A DNA stretch of 35,706 nucleotides from Clostridium drakei (GTDB taxonomy: Bacteria; Bacillota; Clostridia; Clostridiales; Clostridiaceae), in contig NZ_JIBU02000072.1 of assembly GCF_000633595.2 (NCBI RefSeq), positions 1 to 35,706 of the forward strand. The letters are read 5' to 3'. Positions 16,577 through 25,566 of the stretch are shown here, piece by piece. A model generated the notes under the pieces. The model made no database searches, was not told where the DNA came from, and saw only the letters and a list, made by a program, of their open reading frames with translations. The position numbers and the translations under genes were made by a program. Position 1 is the stretch's first letter; every line of letters starts with the position of its first letter.

Positions 16577-16695
16577 GGCTTATTTCCTCATTTCAAAAAT
16601 ATTTTAGTCAAAATTTTATGAACGCTTTAACTTATACAGTAAAATTTATCTCTTAAATTATACAAACACTTTTATTCACATGCAACTTTTAAAAT

Positions 16696-18042
16696 TTATG
16701 CATTTGTCTTTGATCTAAAGGCTAACATAGTAGATGTCTGATTTATATGTCCTATAAACTCTTCTCCATAACAAGAAAAACCAATAGTAGGAATGTCTCT
16801 AAATAGTTCTCCATATTGACCTTCAAGATTTTTTCTTTCTAGTTCAAGTGTACGTTCTATACAATTAAAATTTATAATCCCATCAATTTTCCCAAATTCC
16901 TGAATTTTATCTTCAATAGCCTTTTTCGTATCTTCTATAATATTAGTAGCTTGAAGTAACCTAACCTCCATACCCTTCAATATGCTGCAATAGAACAGCA
17001 TACTTGTACCTTTTACTTGTTGTGGACTTCTTACAAACATATCATTTTTTCCTATTAATAAACCTACAGGATTAGTCATAAAATATTTTTCTGCATCTTC
17101 AATAGAACTGATTCCAAGAGCATCTGCATATGCTAAAATTGCAGGTTTATTATTAAATTCTATAACTTCTCTATTTTCTTCATTTACTTTACTAGCAACT
17201 AATTTAGTATCTAAACATTTAAAACTTTGAGTTTTAATAATACTAAAATCTGCATCATCATTTATCTTCAACATTACAAGTATCGCTGAATCGCTATAGG
17301 CTTTTCCATTTGCACAAACATGAGTCTTTGCAAATCTACAATTATCTCCTGCAGATCCTCCTATAAAAAAGACGTTGGTTCTATTACCAATCAAATCCAT
17401 AACTTTTTCTTCTTTTTTACTTACACCATCTATTAATATTATTCCCACATACTTTTTAGAATTCATTGTATATAAACTTTCATTAAAATATTTTTCAAAA
17501 GAGGTAAATGCTTCTTCTACATTTAAACCTTCTTTCATTTTTTCAATTACTTCAGCCTTTACATCAGAGATAATATTTGAATTAAAAGCCATTGCTACAA
17601 CTGAATCTTTTAATAATTTCCCACTAACTATTTCTCCAGAAGTTGAGCATCCAACTACTATGCAATCTCTAAAAGTTTCTTGCATTAAATTACTTAAAAG
17701 CTGTTGATCAAAATTAGAAGAAGCAAAATATACTATCATCTTAATTCCAAATAAATCTAATTGATTTTTAATATCATCTACTACTTCATTCTCCACACAT
17801 TTCTTTGAAAAAGCAGATTTTATATTTACATCATCATATGTTGATTTTTTCACATTCAATTGTTCAGCAATTTTAAAAAGCTTATCCATTACAGCTTGAT
17901 CATCTTCAGAGTCAACATGAAATTTATCAGGATTAATACCTTTTAAAATAAATTTTGCTTTAGTCATTTCTATAATAGCTGGATTTCCTTTAGACCTTTG
18001 TTTAATAATTTCATTAATAATTTCTCTTATCTTCCCTGCCAA
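16696..18042 (-). CDS. FIST N/FIST C sensory domain protein
   Basis: 448 residues, soluble. An N-terminal extension of about 90 residues (MAGKIREIINEIIKQRSKGNPAII and onward) is followed by the FIST N-domain at about 90-280, with IVVGCSTSGEI and the glycine-rich VFFIGGSAGDN. The FIST C-domain runs at about 295-440, with NPVGLLIG, GIINFNCIERTLEL and PTIGFSCYGEEFIGHINQTSTM. These last motifs are the hallmark of the family. FIST domains are predicted small-ligand sensors, perhaps for amino acids, and occur beside or fused to kinases and cyclic-dinucleotide enzymes. Here the neighbour 119 bp downstream is the REC-PAS kinase, so it probably feeds that kinase. The start is a TTG at 18042 preceded by AAGGAG. 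The N-terminal extension is unrecognised. Confidence 0.88.
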   Translation of the reverse strand: MAGKIREIINEIIKQRSKGNPAIIEMTKAKFILKGINPDKFHVDSEDDQAVMDKLFKIAEQLNVKKSTYDDVNIKSAFSKKCVENEVVDDIKNQLDLFGIKMIVYFASSNFDQQLLSNLMQETFRDCIVVGCSTSGEIVSGKLLKDSVVAMAFNSNIISDVKAEVIEKMKEGLNVEEAFTSFEKYFNESLYTMNSKKYVGIILIDGVSKKEEKVMDLIGNRTNVFFIGGSAGDNCRFAKTHVCANGKAYSDSAILVMLKINDDADFSIIKTQSFKCLDTKLVASKVNEENREVIEFNNKPAILAYADALGISSIEDAEKYFMTNPVGLLIGKNDMFVRSPQQVKGTSMLFYCSILKGMEVRLLQATNIIEDTKKAIEDKIQEFGKIDGIINFNCIERTLELERKNLEGQYGELFRDIPTIGFSCYGEEFIGHINQTSTMLAFRSKTNA

Positions 18043-18380
18043 GAATTGCTCACTCCTTCATATTTACATTAAATTCAGAAGACAATTTGTTGTATATACA
18101 TTTCCTTAAAATAATAAATCTTTCTATAAAATTACATGGAATCTTTAATATGTAAGTTGTACTTATTTACAAAAGTCGTTTATAAATCCAATTTTATACT
18201 AAAATATAAAATTATTATAGCATATATTTTTTATTATTTATTTAATTTTCGTTATATTTCTTTAATTTATTTTATAATTTTTAATACAAAATAAGTTTTA
18301 AATGTAATTTGATGTTAGTAGATAACAAAGTTTATTATTTGAAAAAACATGTTTATCAAAAGTAGCTTTTAAACTAAAAG
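18043..18380. other. Intergenic region upstream of the FIST gene
   Basis: About 340 AT-rich bases between the lipoprotein terminator and the FIST gene. It must contain the FIST-kinase promoter. I see no operator, riboswitch or small gene that I can support. Confidence 0.4.
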
Positions 18381-18445
18381 GAGCTGTTGCAATAAGGAAT
18401 TTACATACAATAGTATCGTAATATTTACCCTTAATGCAACAGCTC
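18381..18445 (-). terminator. Long hairpin terminator after the lipoprotein gene
   Basis: Outer arms GAGCTGTTGCA (18381-18391) and TGCAACAGCTC (18435-18445) are perfect complements. The pairing continues imperfectly (TAAGG/CCTTA and beyond) to a short ATAC/GTAT inner stem. T-runs follow on both strands (CTTTTTT on plus, CCTTTTAGTTT on minus). It lies 15 bases after the lipoprotein stop. Confidence 0.75.
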
Positions 18446-18459
18446 TTTTTTCTAACTTT

Positions 18460-19767
18460 CTACTTTTTGACTTGATATACGTAACTTTTCATTTTATGTG
18501 TTTTAATAACACTGTAATTACTATCAAAATATAAAACTGTATAAATAAAACTGTCTCCCTTTTTATTAATAATAATTCTATTGTTGTTATTCTTACCTTC
18601 AATCCGTTCTACTGGAAGCATTACACTATTTTTTATTTCTTTACCATCAAAATCTCCTATAAAAGAAGTAGATTGAATTTTAGATACATTTTTATTATCT
18701 TTTTCATATACAGCATTATTTACGCTATATTCTATAATATTGTTATTATAATTAGCAGCAACATCTGCAAAGACACTAAATTGGTTTTTTCCACCTTTAG
18801 ACATATAATCACTTGTTATTTCTGTAACTTTATTCTTTGCCATATCATATTTTATAAGACTCCTTTTTTCCTTTTTATAATATGCACTATTCAAATAAAG
18901 ATCATTTCCATCTTCTGATATATCAAATATTTGTCCCCCAACAACACTATTCTCTTTAATAGTACTTTTTTCTCCTTCTAACTTGCATTCATACATAACA
19001 TTATAATAAATCGAAGTTACATAAAACGTATCTTTATTTTTATTATATGCTAAGGAATATAAGTTTTGCACATTACCAAAGTTATTAAAAAATCTTTTTA
19101 CAAAAGAACCTTCAGTTACTTTTTTATTTTTCAGATTAATTACTCTTATACTATAGGTATGATTATTTGTCTCTGCCAGTATATATATAGATTTATCACT
19201 TCCAAATATGAATCCGCAATATATTTTTTTTAATAGTTCTTTCTCATCTTTAATTTTCAAATTTTCTTTTTCTTCCTTCATTATTGGTGATAAGTCATAT
19301 ATTGGTTCTTCAATATTTTCTATTGCATTATACATACAAACTTTGTTATCTTTTATATAAAGAAAATTACCATACATATCTTTACTTCCTACTTCTCCGC
19401 ATACAGCATCTTTTATAGTATTAATCCTAGATGCCTTAGAAGTTTTTATATTGACACTATATACATTGATATCTCCCATATTAATATTTTCTAAGCTTAT
19501 TTCATTGTTATTCTTATACCTCCCCTCTGTAACTACAATATTTTCATCATCTTTCCAACATATTGGTGTATATATCATATCACCTAGGTCTAAATCTTTT
19601 ACCTTTACTATCTTAGAAGCATTTATATCCTCATTTTTCATCTCTTGCTTAACATCACTAGAAATTTTAATTTCTTTCTGCTTTTGTTCACAAGCACTAA
19701 AAGTTAATGGAATTGAAAATACTAAAGCTAAAAATAAAGCTATTTGTTTCATATTTTTTCTCATCAT
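18460..19767 (-). CDS. Lipoprotein of unknown function downstream of a two-component system
   Basis: 435 residues from the ATG at 19767, which GGGGGA precedes by 7 bases; the frame opens earlier at a TTG inside that site. The N-terminus MMRKNMKQIALFLALVF is a signal peptide ending in the lipobox FSAC, so Cys26 should be lipidated and the protein displayed outside the membrane. The rest is rich in beta strands with recurring patterns such as 'xxDNKVCMYN', 'NKDTFYVTSIYY', 'DGNDLYLNSAYYKKEKRSLIKYD' and 'GDSFIYTVLYFD'. These suggest a beta-propeller-like fold, but I recognise no family. It follows the response regulator and histidine kinase genes on the same strand with a 143-bp gap, so it may be a target or accessory sensor of that system. 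Confidence 0.75.
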   Translation of the reverse strand: MMRKNMKQIALFLALVFSIPLTFSACEQKQKEIKISSDVKQEMKNEDINASKIVKVKDLDLGDMIYTPICWKDDENIVVTEGRYKNNNEISLENINMGDINVYSVNIKTSKASRINTIKDAVCGEVGSKDMYGNFLYIKDNKVCMYNAIENIEEPIYDLSPIMKEEKENLKIKDEKELLKKIYCGFIFGSDKSIYILAETNNHTYSIRVINLKNKKVTEGSFVKRFFNNFGNVQNLYSLAYNKNKDTFYVTSIYYNVMYECKLEGEKSTIKENSVVGGQIFDISEDGNDLYLNSAYYKKEKRSLIKYDMAKNKVTEITSDYMSKGGKNQFSVFADVAANYNNNIIEYSVNNAVYEKDNKNVSKIQSTSFIGDFDGKEIKNSVMLPVERIEGKNNNNRIIINKKGDSFIYTVLYFDSNYSVIKTHKMKSYVYQVKK

Positions 19768-19910
19768 ATTTGCTTCCCCCTTCAAAATTGGACATTTGTT
19801 CTATGACTACTCTACTATTCCTGTTCTTAAGTCAAGCGTAAAGAACAGTTTCTTTTCTTATATTTGTTTATTTTATATATATGATATCACTTAGTGTTTT
19901 CCAAATTTGT

Positions 19911-21374
19911 TTAAGTTGTTTCCAAATTGTTTCCACTAGGTGAAAAAGAGGGAATTTTTATTACTACTTTTATTATATTTCCATTTTCTATATGTATTTC
20001 TCCATTATGTTGTTTAACTATTTCACTGCATATATATAATCCAAGACCATTACTTCCACCTTCAATTGAATTAATCCCCTTTACAAAAGGTTCAAAAATA
20101 GAATCATAAATTTTCTCAGGTATTGGATTTCCTTTATTCAAAATTTCTAATTTATAATTATCATTATCTTTAAAAGCATTGACATTGATGTTTTCTTCTG
20201 AAAAAGAATATTTAATTGCATTATCTAATAAATTTATTATAAGCTGTCTTATTTTATTTTCCTGACCAAATATAAAACCTTGTTCTAAATTGGCTACTAT
20301 ATGAATTGAATACTTATCAGCTTTACTTGCCATATCAATACACACATCATTTAATAGAGTTTTCATTTCAATACTCTCCTTATGTTCTTCTTGAAAATCT
20401 ATTCCTTTTGAAGCATTTATCAAATTAATTACAAGCTTATGGAGCCTCTCACTTTCCAAATAAATTCTATGTATAGCCCTAATTTTAAATTCTTCATCTT
20501 TAACATTTTTATCTGAAAGTATTTGGGCATAACCAGAAATAGCTGTTAGTGGAGTCTTTAATTCATGAGTTACATTACTAAAAAACTCCCTTCTTCCTTT
20601 TTCTAGCTTTAAAATCTTGTCTTTTTCCATACTTATAGTTTCTATTTGATTTCTTATTTTTTCTTTCATATTAATAAATTCTTTTAGTAAAATGCCTATC
20701 TCATCATTATTTTTAATATTTAAATTTATTTCATAGTCTCCTTCTTCAATTTTCTTTATTTGTTTTGTTAATGTTATAATAGGTTTTATTATTCTTGATG
20801 CAAATAAATAGGAAGCTATAAAAACAAACATAAAAATAAATAACTCTATTAAAGTAATAATATCTATTATTCTTTTGTTTTCAACATAGGCCTCACCAAA
20901 GCTTTTACTTATATTTAGTATTCCTAAACATTTATCTCCATCATATAATGGATAAGACAATATTGCCTGAACATTATCTTTACCATATTGTAAATTTATA
21001 ACAGCTTTTCCTTTAAGAGCTTCCTCTGTTCCTCTATTTGTTAATTCAGTGAAATCTGAACTTATAGTATTTTCTTTAATTTTTCCTGAAGGTGTTCTTA
21101 TTTCCATCTCATAATTATACGTAAGTACATAACTATTAAGTATTCTCCACAATTTTTCATAAAGAACTTCTTCTCCCATATACAAATCTTTCGTAAACAT
21201 ATTATATTTAATATATTCTCTTGAATTTTTCATTGTATCCTTCATAGAACTCTTTATAGAATTTTCTAAATTATTTTGAAATACTTGTCTGATTAAAATA
21301 TTTAAAACAACTGCTGCAACTATAAATATAATTGATAAGCCTAACATAAATTTAAATCTTACACTATTTTTCAC
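19911..21374 (-). CDS. Membrane sensor histidine kinase (HAMP-HisKA-HATPase)
   Basis: 487 residues. TM1 lies at about 9-28 and TM2 at about 172-194, enclosing an extracytoplasmic sensor of about 140 residues with a CACHE-like ending (AILSYPLYDGDKCLGILNISKSF). HAMP follows at about 195-247 (IIKPIITLTKQIKKIEEGDYE). HisKA has the phospho-acceptor His270 (NVTHELKTPL), and the ATPase domain has LLDNAIKYS and GSNGLGLYI. The G1 box is reduced to ILNKGNPIP, with Asn in place of the usual Asp-x-Gly; such variation occurs in some active kinases. It is the partner of the OmpR-type regulator immediately upstream. The start is a GTG overlapping GAGGTAG, 4 bases after the regulator stop. Confidence 0.92.
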   Translation of the reverse strand: MKNSVRFKFMLGLSIIFIVAAVVLNILIRQVFQNNLENSIKSSMKDTMKNSREYIKYNMFTKDLYMGEEVLYEKLWRILNSYVLTYNYEMEIRTPSGKIKENTISSDFTELTNRGTEEALKGKAVINLQYGKDNVQAILSYPLYDGDKCLGILNISKSFGEAYVENKRIIDIITLIELFIFMFVFIASYLFASRIIKPIITLTKQIKKIEEGDYEINLNIKNNDEIGILLKEFINMKEKIRNQIETISMEKDKILKLEKGRREFFSNVTHELKTPLTAISGYAQILSDKNVKDEEFKIRAIHRIYLESERLHKLVINLINASKGIDFQEEHKESIEMKTLLNDVCIDMASKADKYSIHIVANLEQGFIFGQENKIRQLIINLLDNAIKYSFSEENINVNAFKDNDNYKLEILNKGNPIPEKIYDSIFEPFVKGINSIEGGSNGLGLYICSEIVKQHNGEIHIENGNIIKVVIKIPSFSPSGNNLETT

Positions 21375-21378
21375 ATCA

Positions 21379-22065
21379 CTACCTCATCACATATCCTACA
21401 CCAAAAACTGTTTCAATGAAGGATCGTCCACTATCTAAATTTAATTTTGCTCTTAATCTTCTAACATGAATATCTATAGTTCTAATTTCACCACAATAAT
21501 CTATACCCCAAACCTTATCTAAAATTTCTTCTCTTGAAAAAACTCTATTTCTATTTTTAATAAAAAATACTAACAAATCATATTCTTTAGGTTTTAATTT
21601 AATTTCTTTTCCATCCTTAATTACCATCCTATTTTCTAATTTAATTTTTATACTATCATTTAAATTTATGAAATCATTATAATTGTCCAAGTTTCTATAT
21701 TTGTCAACTCTTCTTAAGGCTATCTTTACTCTTACTAATACTTCTTTTATATTAAATGGTTTTGTTATATAATCATCTGCACCTAGTTCTAAACCAAGTA
21801 CTTTATCAGTAATATCATTTCTAGCCGTAAGCATAATAATTGGTATTTTATAATTAGCATTAATAAATTTACATAGTTCAAATCCACTCTCATCTGGCAA
21901 ATTTATATCAAGTAGTACTAAATTAGGTTTAAAATCCTGAAAAAATCCCCTAGCTTCCTTTGAAGAAAAAGCACTTTTAACTTTATACCCCTCTTCCTTT
22001 AATGCAAAAGTTAATATATCATTTATTGAAAATTCATCTTCAACTACAATTATTTTAAAATTCAA
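21379..22065 (-). CDS. OmpR/PhoB-family response regulator
   Basis: About 228 residues from the TTG at 22065. GGAGGGATATTA lies just before this TTG, whereas the ATG at 22095 has no ribosome binding site and would add ten unrelated residues. The receiver has VVEDE, the phospho-acceptor Asp53 (LVLLDINLPDESG), MLTAR and DDYITKPF. The C-terminal winged helix has LKPKEYDLLVFF, VFSREEILDKVWG and RTIDIHVRRLRAKL, ending GVGYVMR. It pairs with the histidine kinase whose gene starts 4 bases after its stop. Regulon unknown; the lipoprotein gene downstream is a candidate. Confidence 0.94.
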   Translation of the reverse strand: MNFKIIVVEDEFSINDILTFALKEEGYKVKSAFSSKEARGFFQDFKPNLVLLDINLPDESGFELCKFINANYKIPIIMLTARNDITDKVLGLELGADDYITKPFNIKEVLVRVKIALRRVDKYRNLDNYNDFINLNDSIKIKLENRMVIKDGKEIKLKPKEYDLLVFFIKNRNRVFSREEILDKVWGIDYCGEIRTIDIHVRRLRAKLNLDSGRSFIETVFGVGYVMR

Positions 22066-22230
22066 TAATATCCCTCCGTAAAAAACATTTTCCATATTTT
22101 ATGTTATATACACAATTGTATCACTTATATTATCATTTTACTTTTATATTTTTATCTTATTTGGAATTATATTAATGATTTATATAAAAACTTTTGTATT
22201 CATTAAATCTATTTAAATTACTGCAAATAA

Positions 22231-22271
22231 AAAAAGTCCTACATTTAGTTCACCTATATGTAGAACTTTTT
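22231..22271. terminator. Terminator after the unknown 127-residue gene
   Basis: Stem AAAAAGTCCTACAT/ATGTAGAACTTTTT with one mismatch and a 13-base loop, 37 bases after the stop at 22308. It has A- and T-rich flanks on both sides, so it can work in either direction. Confidence 0.8.
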
Positions 22272-22307
22272 ATAATAATATTTTTTGTTCTTGGATTAAT
22301 ATTTATA

Positions 22308-22691
22308 TTATGCTTCTAATTTTAATTTAGACATTTCTTTATAATAAATAATTTCTTTCTCTTCCTCTTTAGTAATTGAGCCATCAACAATTAAAATATT
22401 ATCTATGTCAACCATTTTAAAACATTTTGTATTTTGATTATAAGCATCACATACTTTAAGTCCTAATGTTCTATTTTTTTTATCTCCCGTTTTAATAAAA
22501 AATAGCGTCTCTCCTTGTTCATTAGAAACATCCTCAAATTTATTAAAATCTTCTTTAGTAATTAGTGACTTAACAAGACCTTTTCTCAATCCTTTATTTA
22601 CAATTGCTATAGTATCTTTATGTTCGATAAGATACTCTGAAATAAAATCAACTATTTCTTTTTTTGAATTGAATATTTGTGGATTAAACAT
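22308..22691 (-). CDS. Unrecognised small cytosolic protein
   Basis: 127 residues, charged, with no signal peptide, membrane segment or cysteine cluster. I do not recognise the family. The visible layout is an N-terminal helix (SKKEIVDFISEYLIEHKDTIAIV), a strand-rich middle (GETLFFIKTGDKKNRTLGLKVCDAY, CFKMVDIDNILIVDG) and a C-terminal charged helix (ITKEEEKEIIYYKEMSKLKLEA). AGGAG lies 9 bases before the ATG. It is a single-gene unit with its own terminator, divergent from the PAS fragment downstream. The start, ribosome binding site and compact length make it a credible gene. Confidence 0.7.
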   Translation of the reverse strand: MFNPQIFNSKKEIVDFISEYLIEHKDTIAIVNKGLRKGLVKSLITKEDFNKFEDVSNEQGETLFFIKTGDKKNRTLGLKVCDAYNQNTKCFKMVDIDNILIVDGSITKEEEKEIIYYKEMSKLKLEA

Positions 22692-23134
22692 TACTAATCA
22701 CTCCTCTTATAAAATATATTTAAAATTCCTAATATTTCATTAATGTTCATTTTCTTTGGTGTATTTTGTATAAACTCAATAATTTTTATGTCCTAAAGTT
22801 TTACTTGTTAAAATTATAGTTCCATTATATGAATATGTCAATACATATTTATACATTTTATTGAATAAATATTTATTAACTTTGTAGGTGTTAATTTCAA
22901 AGAATTTCTATTATATCTATACTACAACTTAAAATTTCCAAAAATCACTTACTATTAAAAAATAAATACTGATTTTCATACATAATATATTCATTATTAT
23001 ATATTCATATTTACACAAAAGTATTTAATTGAAAAAACACATAAAATTGTGACAAAATAATTTTTAAATTTAAAACTTAGTATTATTTTAATATATTCCA
23101 GCAAAATGTGAGATAATAGATTGAGGTGACTAAA
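22692..23134. other. AT-rich divergent intergenic region
   Basis: About 440 bases between divergent genes, close to 80 percent A+T by eye. Promoters for both sides should be here. No riboswitch, RNA gene or repeat stands out. Confidence 0.4.
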
Positions 23135-23548
23135 ATGTTACAAAGTTACATTAAGCAAATATTAAGCTTATATAATTATATTGATGCAATAGTAATGGTA
23201 GATACTGATGGAATAATACGATATTCAGATAATTTTAGAACAGATATTTACAATTTATATTCCGAAGAAATTATAGGGAAATATATTTGCGACATATACC
23301 CACAATTAAATGAACATAATAGTAGCTTACTAAAAGTTTTAAAAAGCGGTAATGCAATTCTTAATGAAACTCAACATCTTGTAAATTATAAACAAATTGA
23401 AATAGATGCTGTAAACTCTACCTTTTCATTAAAATCTGGAAACAAAATAATTGGTGCTGTTGAAATTTCTGCATATATCGACCCCGAAAAACAAAGAAAA
23501 AATATAACTCTACAATTAAAAAAAGGAAATGATGATAAAAGTGATTAA
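23135..23548 (+). pseudogene. PAS-domain remnant of a RocR-like sigma-54 activator
   Basis: 137 residues from the ATG at 23135 (GAGGTG is 6 bases upstream; the GTG at 23126 is part of that site). The whole protein is one PAS domain: YIDAIVMVDTDGIIRYSDNF, GKYICDIYPQLNEHNSSLLKVLKSG, then INxTFSLKSGNKIIGAVEISAYI-type ending. This pattern (LNExNSxLLKVLKxG followed by GAVEI) is that of the N-terminal PAS of RocR-type sigma-54-dependent activators of amino-acid catabolism. The AAA+ and helix-turn-helix domains, about 320 more residues, are absent. The frame ends at a TAA, and the very next codons, in the same frame, belong to a DDAH-family protein. I infer a deletion that removed the rest of the activator. 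A stand-alone PAS protein is still possible. Confidence 0.7.
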
Positions 23549-23551
23549 AGG

Positions 23552-24160
23552 TATCCAGATTCAACATTTGTAGAAGATGTAGCAATTGTAACTGAAAAAT
23601 GTGCTATAATCACTAAACCCAGTGCACAATCAAGAAAAGGAGAAGAAAAAGAAGTTATTGATGTACTTAAAAAATTCTATAATAACATAGAATTTTCATC
23701 TGATAATGCATGCTTAGATGGTGGAGATATATTAAGATTTGAAAATCATTTTTATATAGGTCAATCAAAACGAACAAATGCAGAAGGTGCAAAACAGCTT
23801 ACAAAAATATTAAACAAATATGGCTATACAACTTCAACAGTACCTGTTAAAAAAATACTACATCTTAAAACAGGCATAGTTTATTTAAAAGAAAACACAT
23901 TTATTGGAACCGACGAATTTATCAATAATGATATTTTTAAAGACTTTACAGTTATAAATGTAGATAGTAGAGAGGCATATTCAGCAAACTGCATACTGAT
24001 AAATGATAATGTTATAATTCCAAAAAACTTTCCAAATTCAAAAAAGGCTTTAATAGATGCAGGTTATAAAACTATTGAAGTTGAAATGTCTGAATTTGAA
24101 AAAATGGATGGTGGACTTACATGTCTTTCACTAAGAATACCTATGGATAATTCTAAATAA
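23552..24160 (+). pseudogene. DDAH / arginine-deiminase-family gene lacking its 5' end
   Basis: 202 codons with no start codon near the beginning. The translation starts YPDSTFVEDVAIVTEKCAII and continues with QSRKGEE, LDGGDIL, YIGQSKRTNAEGA, HLKTGIVYL, EAYSANCIL and DGGLTCLSLRIP. These are the consecutive motifs of dimethylarginine dimethylaminohydrolase-like enzymes; the catalytic His (residue 104 of the fragment) and Cys (191) and the GGD acid are all intact. Full-length relatives are about 255-285 residues, so about 60 N-terminal residues are lost. The frame is the same as the PAS fragment upstream, with only TAA and AGG between. There are no internal stops, so the loss is recent or the piece is expressed by read-through. 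Confidence 0.85.
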
Positions 24161-24171
24161 AAAAATAGATA

Positions 24172-24249
24172 TGGCATACTTTATATCCTGTGTTATATAA
24201 AAGTCATTATACGACTAATATAAACACACTTTATGTAATAAGTATGCCA
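24172..24249. terminator. Long inverted repeat after the DDAH fragment
   Basis: Perfect 10-base outer arms TGGCATACTT (24172-24181) and AAGTATGCCA (24240-24249), with partial inner pairing (TGTGTTATAT/ATATAAACACA). It begins 11 bases after the DDAH stop, so it is probably that transcript's terminator, though no strong T-run follows. Confidence 0.55.
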
Positions 24250-24349
24250 ACTATAAGTATTATATTTCTCAACTATTTGAGGTACTAATAGTAACGAATT
24301 GTATGTTACTACACTATTTAATGTAAAAATGCTTGATCATATTTCCTAT

Positions 24350-25546
24350 CTATTTAATTTTTTGCTTTTCTATACTTTTACCTACTTTATGAGAAAATGC
24401 CAATTTCAATAAAATAGGAGTTATAATTGTAGTTAATATTACAACAATTAGAGTTGGGAGGAATACTTCTTCTGAAATTATTCCCTTCTGCAGACCTATA
24501 TTAGCAGTAATTATAGCCACTTCACCTCTTGAAATCATACCAGTTCCAATTTGAACAGCTTGACTCTTACTCATCTTAAGAAATCTTGCAGCAGCACCAC
24601 ATCCTACTACTTTTCCAATTACTGCTACAATAAACATCACTAAAGTTATAAAAAATACTTTCTCATTTAATCCCTTTAAATTTGCTTCTATTCCAACACT
24701 TGCAAAGAATATGAGAGACAAAAAACCAGATGAAATTGCTTTAACATTTCTCTCCAAATATTCCTTATGAGAAATTGATGAAAACATAAGTCCACATATA
24801 TATGCACCAGTAATAGCTGCAATACCTAAACTTTCAGCAATATATGCTATGAATATAGCAAAGGCTATAGAAAACGTAAGAAATTCTCTACCAGGTTTTA
24901 CATAACTTATAAATTTATTTATATATTTAGGTAAATATATCACTCCAATTATAGAAAATAAACAAAATAAAACTATTTTTATAAACACATATATAATTGA
25001 TAATGTTCCTGACACTCCAGCACTTGAACCCGAAGTTTGTGCTACTGCAAGAACTATAGATATAAGTATAAGCCCTAAAATGTCATCTATTACAGCCGCA
25101 CCAAGAATATTTATACCTGCTCTCGTATTAAGCTTTCCAAGTTCTTTAAGAGTTTCTACTGTAATACTTACACTAGTAGCTGTTAAAATAACTCCTACAA
25201 ATACATTTTCCCAAAAATTATTGAAAAACATATATGCACTTAAAGTTCCCAAAACAAGTGGCAGTATTATACCTGCTACTGCAATTATTAATGAAGAAAA
25301 TCCTGCTTTTTTGAACTCTTCTACATTAGTCTCAAGACCTGCAAGGAACATAAGCATAATTACTCCAAGATTTGAAAGCAGTTTGATATTATCATCATAT
25401 TGAACAATATTTAACACTACTGGACCAAGTATTACACCAGCAATCAATGCCCCTAAAACTTCAGGCATTTTTAATTTTCTACTTATTATACCTCCTATCT
25501 TTGTAAATATAAGAATTAATACTATACTTAATAATGTTTTTTCCAT
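24350..25546 (-). CDS. CPA2-family cation/proton antiporter (NapA/GerN-like)
   Basis: 398 residues from the ATG at 25546, with AAAGGAGG just before it; the open frame extends upstream through a leader hairpin and is not coding there. About 12 membrane segments fill the protein. The family features are KMPEVLGALIAGVILGP, NLGVIMLMFLAGLETN, ATSVSITVETLKELGKL, the ion-binding AAVIDDILGLILIS (the adjacent Asp pair typical of Na+/H+ CPA2 members) and GMISRGEVAIITANIG near the C-terminus. There is no C-terminal TrkA-N domain. It exchanges Na+ or K+ for protons; GerN relatives also act in spore germination. It is divergent from the c-di-AMP riboswitch-ablB unit, and its own leader contains a terminator hairpin. 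Confidence 0.9.
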   Translation of the reverse strand: MEKTLLSIVLILIFTKIGGIISRKLKMPEVLGALIAGVILGPVVLNIVQYDDNIKLLSNLGVIMLMFLAGLETNVEEFKKAGFSSLIIAVAGIILPLVLGTLSAYMFFNNFWENVFVGVILTATSVSITVETLKELGKLNTRAGINILGAAVIDDILGLILISIVLAVAQTSGSSAGVSGTLSIIYVFIKIVLFCLFSIIGVIYLPKYINKFISYVKPGREFLTFSIAFAIFIAYIAESLGIAAITGAYICGLMFSSISHKEYLERNVKAISSGFLSLIFFASVGIEANLKGLNEKVFFITLVMFIVAVIGKVVGCGAAARFLKMSKSQAVQIGTGMISRGEVAIITANIGLQKGIISEEVFLPTLIVVILTTIITPILLKLAFSHKVGKSIEKQKIK

Positions 25547-25566
25547 GTTTACCTCCTTTAAATAGC

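Noticed and set aside
19821-19848. CTGTTCTT/AAGAACAG hairpin between the kinase and lipoprotein genes
   Set aside because: The T-run is on the plus strand, where no gene ends, and no T-run follows on the minus strand. It is not a terminator for the kinase, and one small repeat is not enough to call an operator.
24289-24311. TAGTAAC/GTTACTA hairpin after the antiporter gene
   Set aside because: It has only seven base pairs, mostly A/T, and no T-run on the antiporter strand, so it is weak as a terminator.
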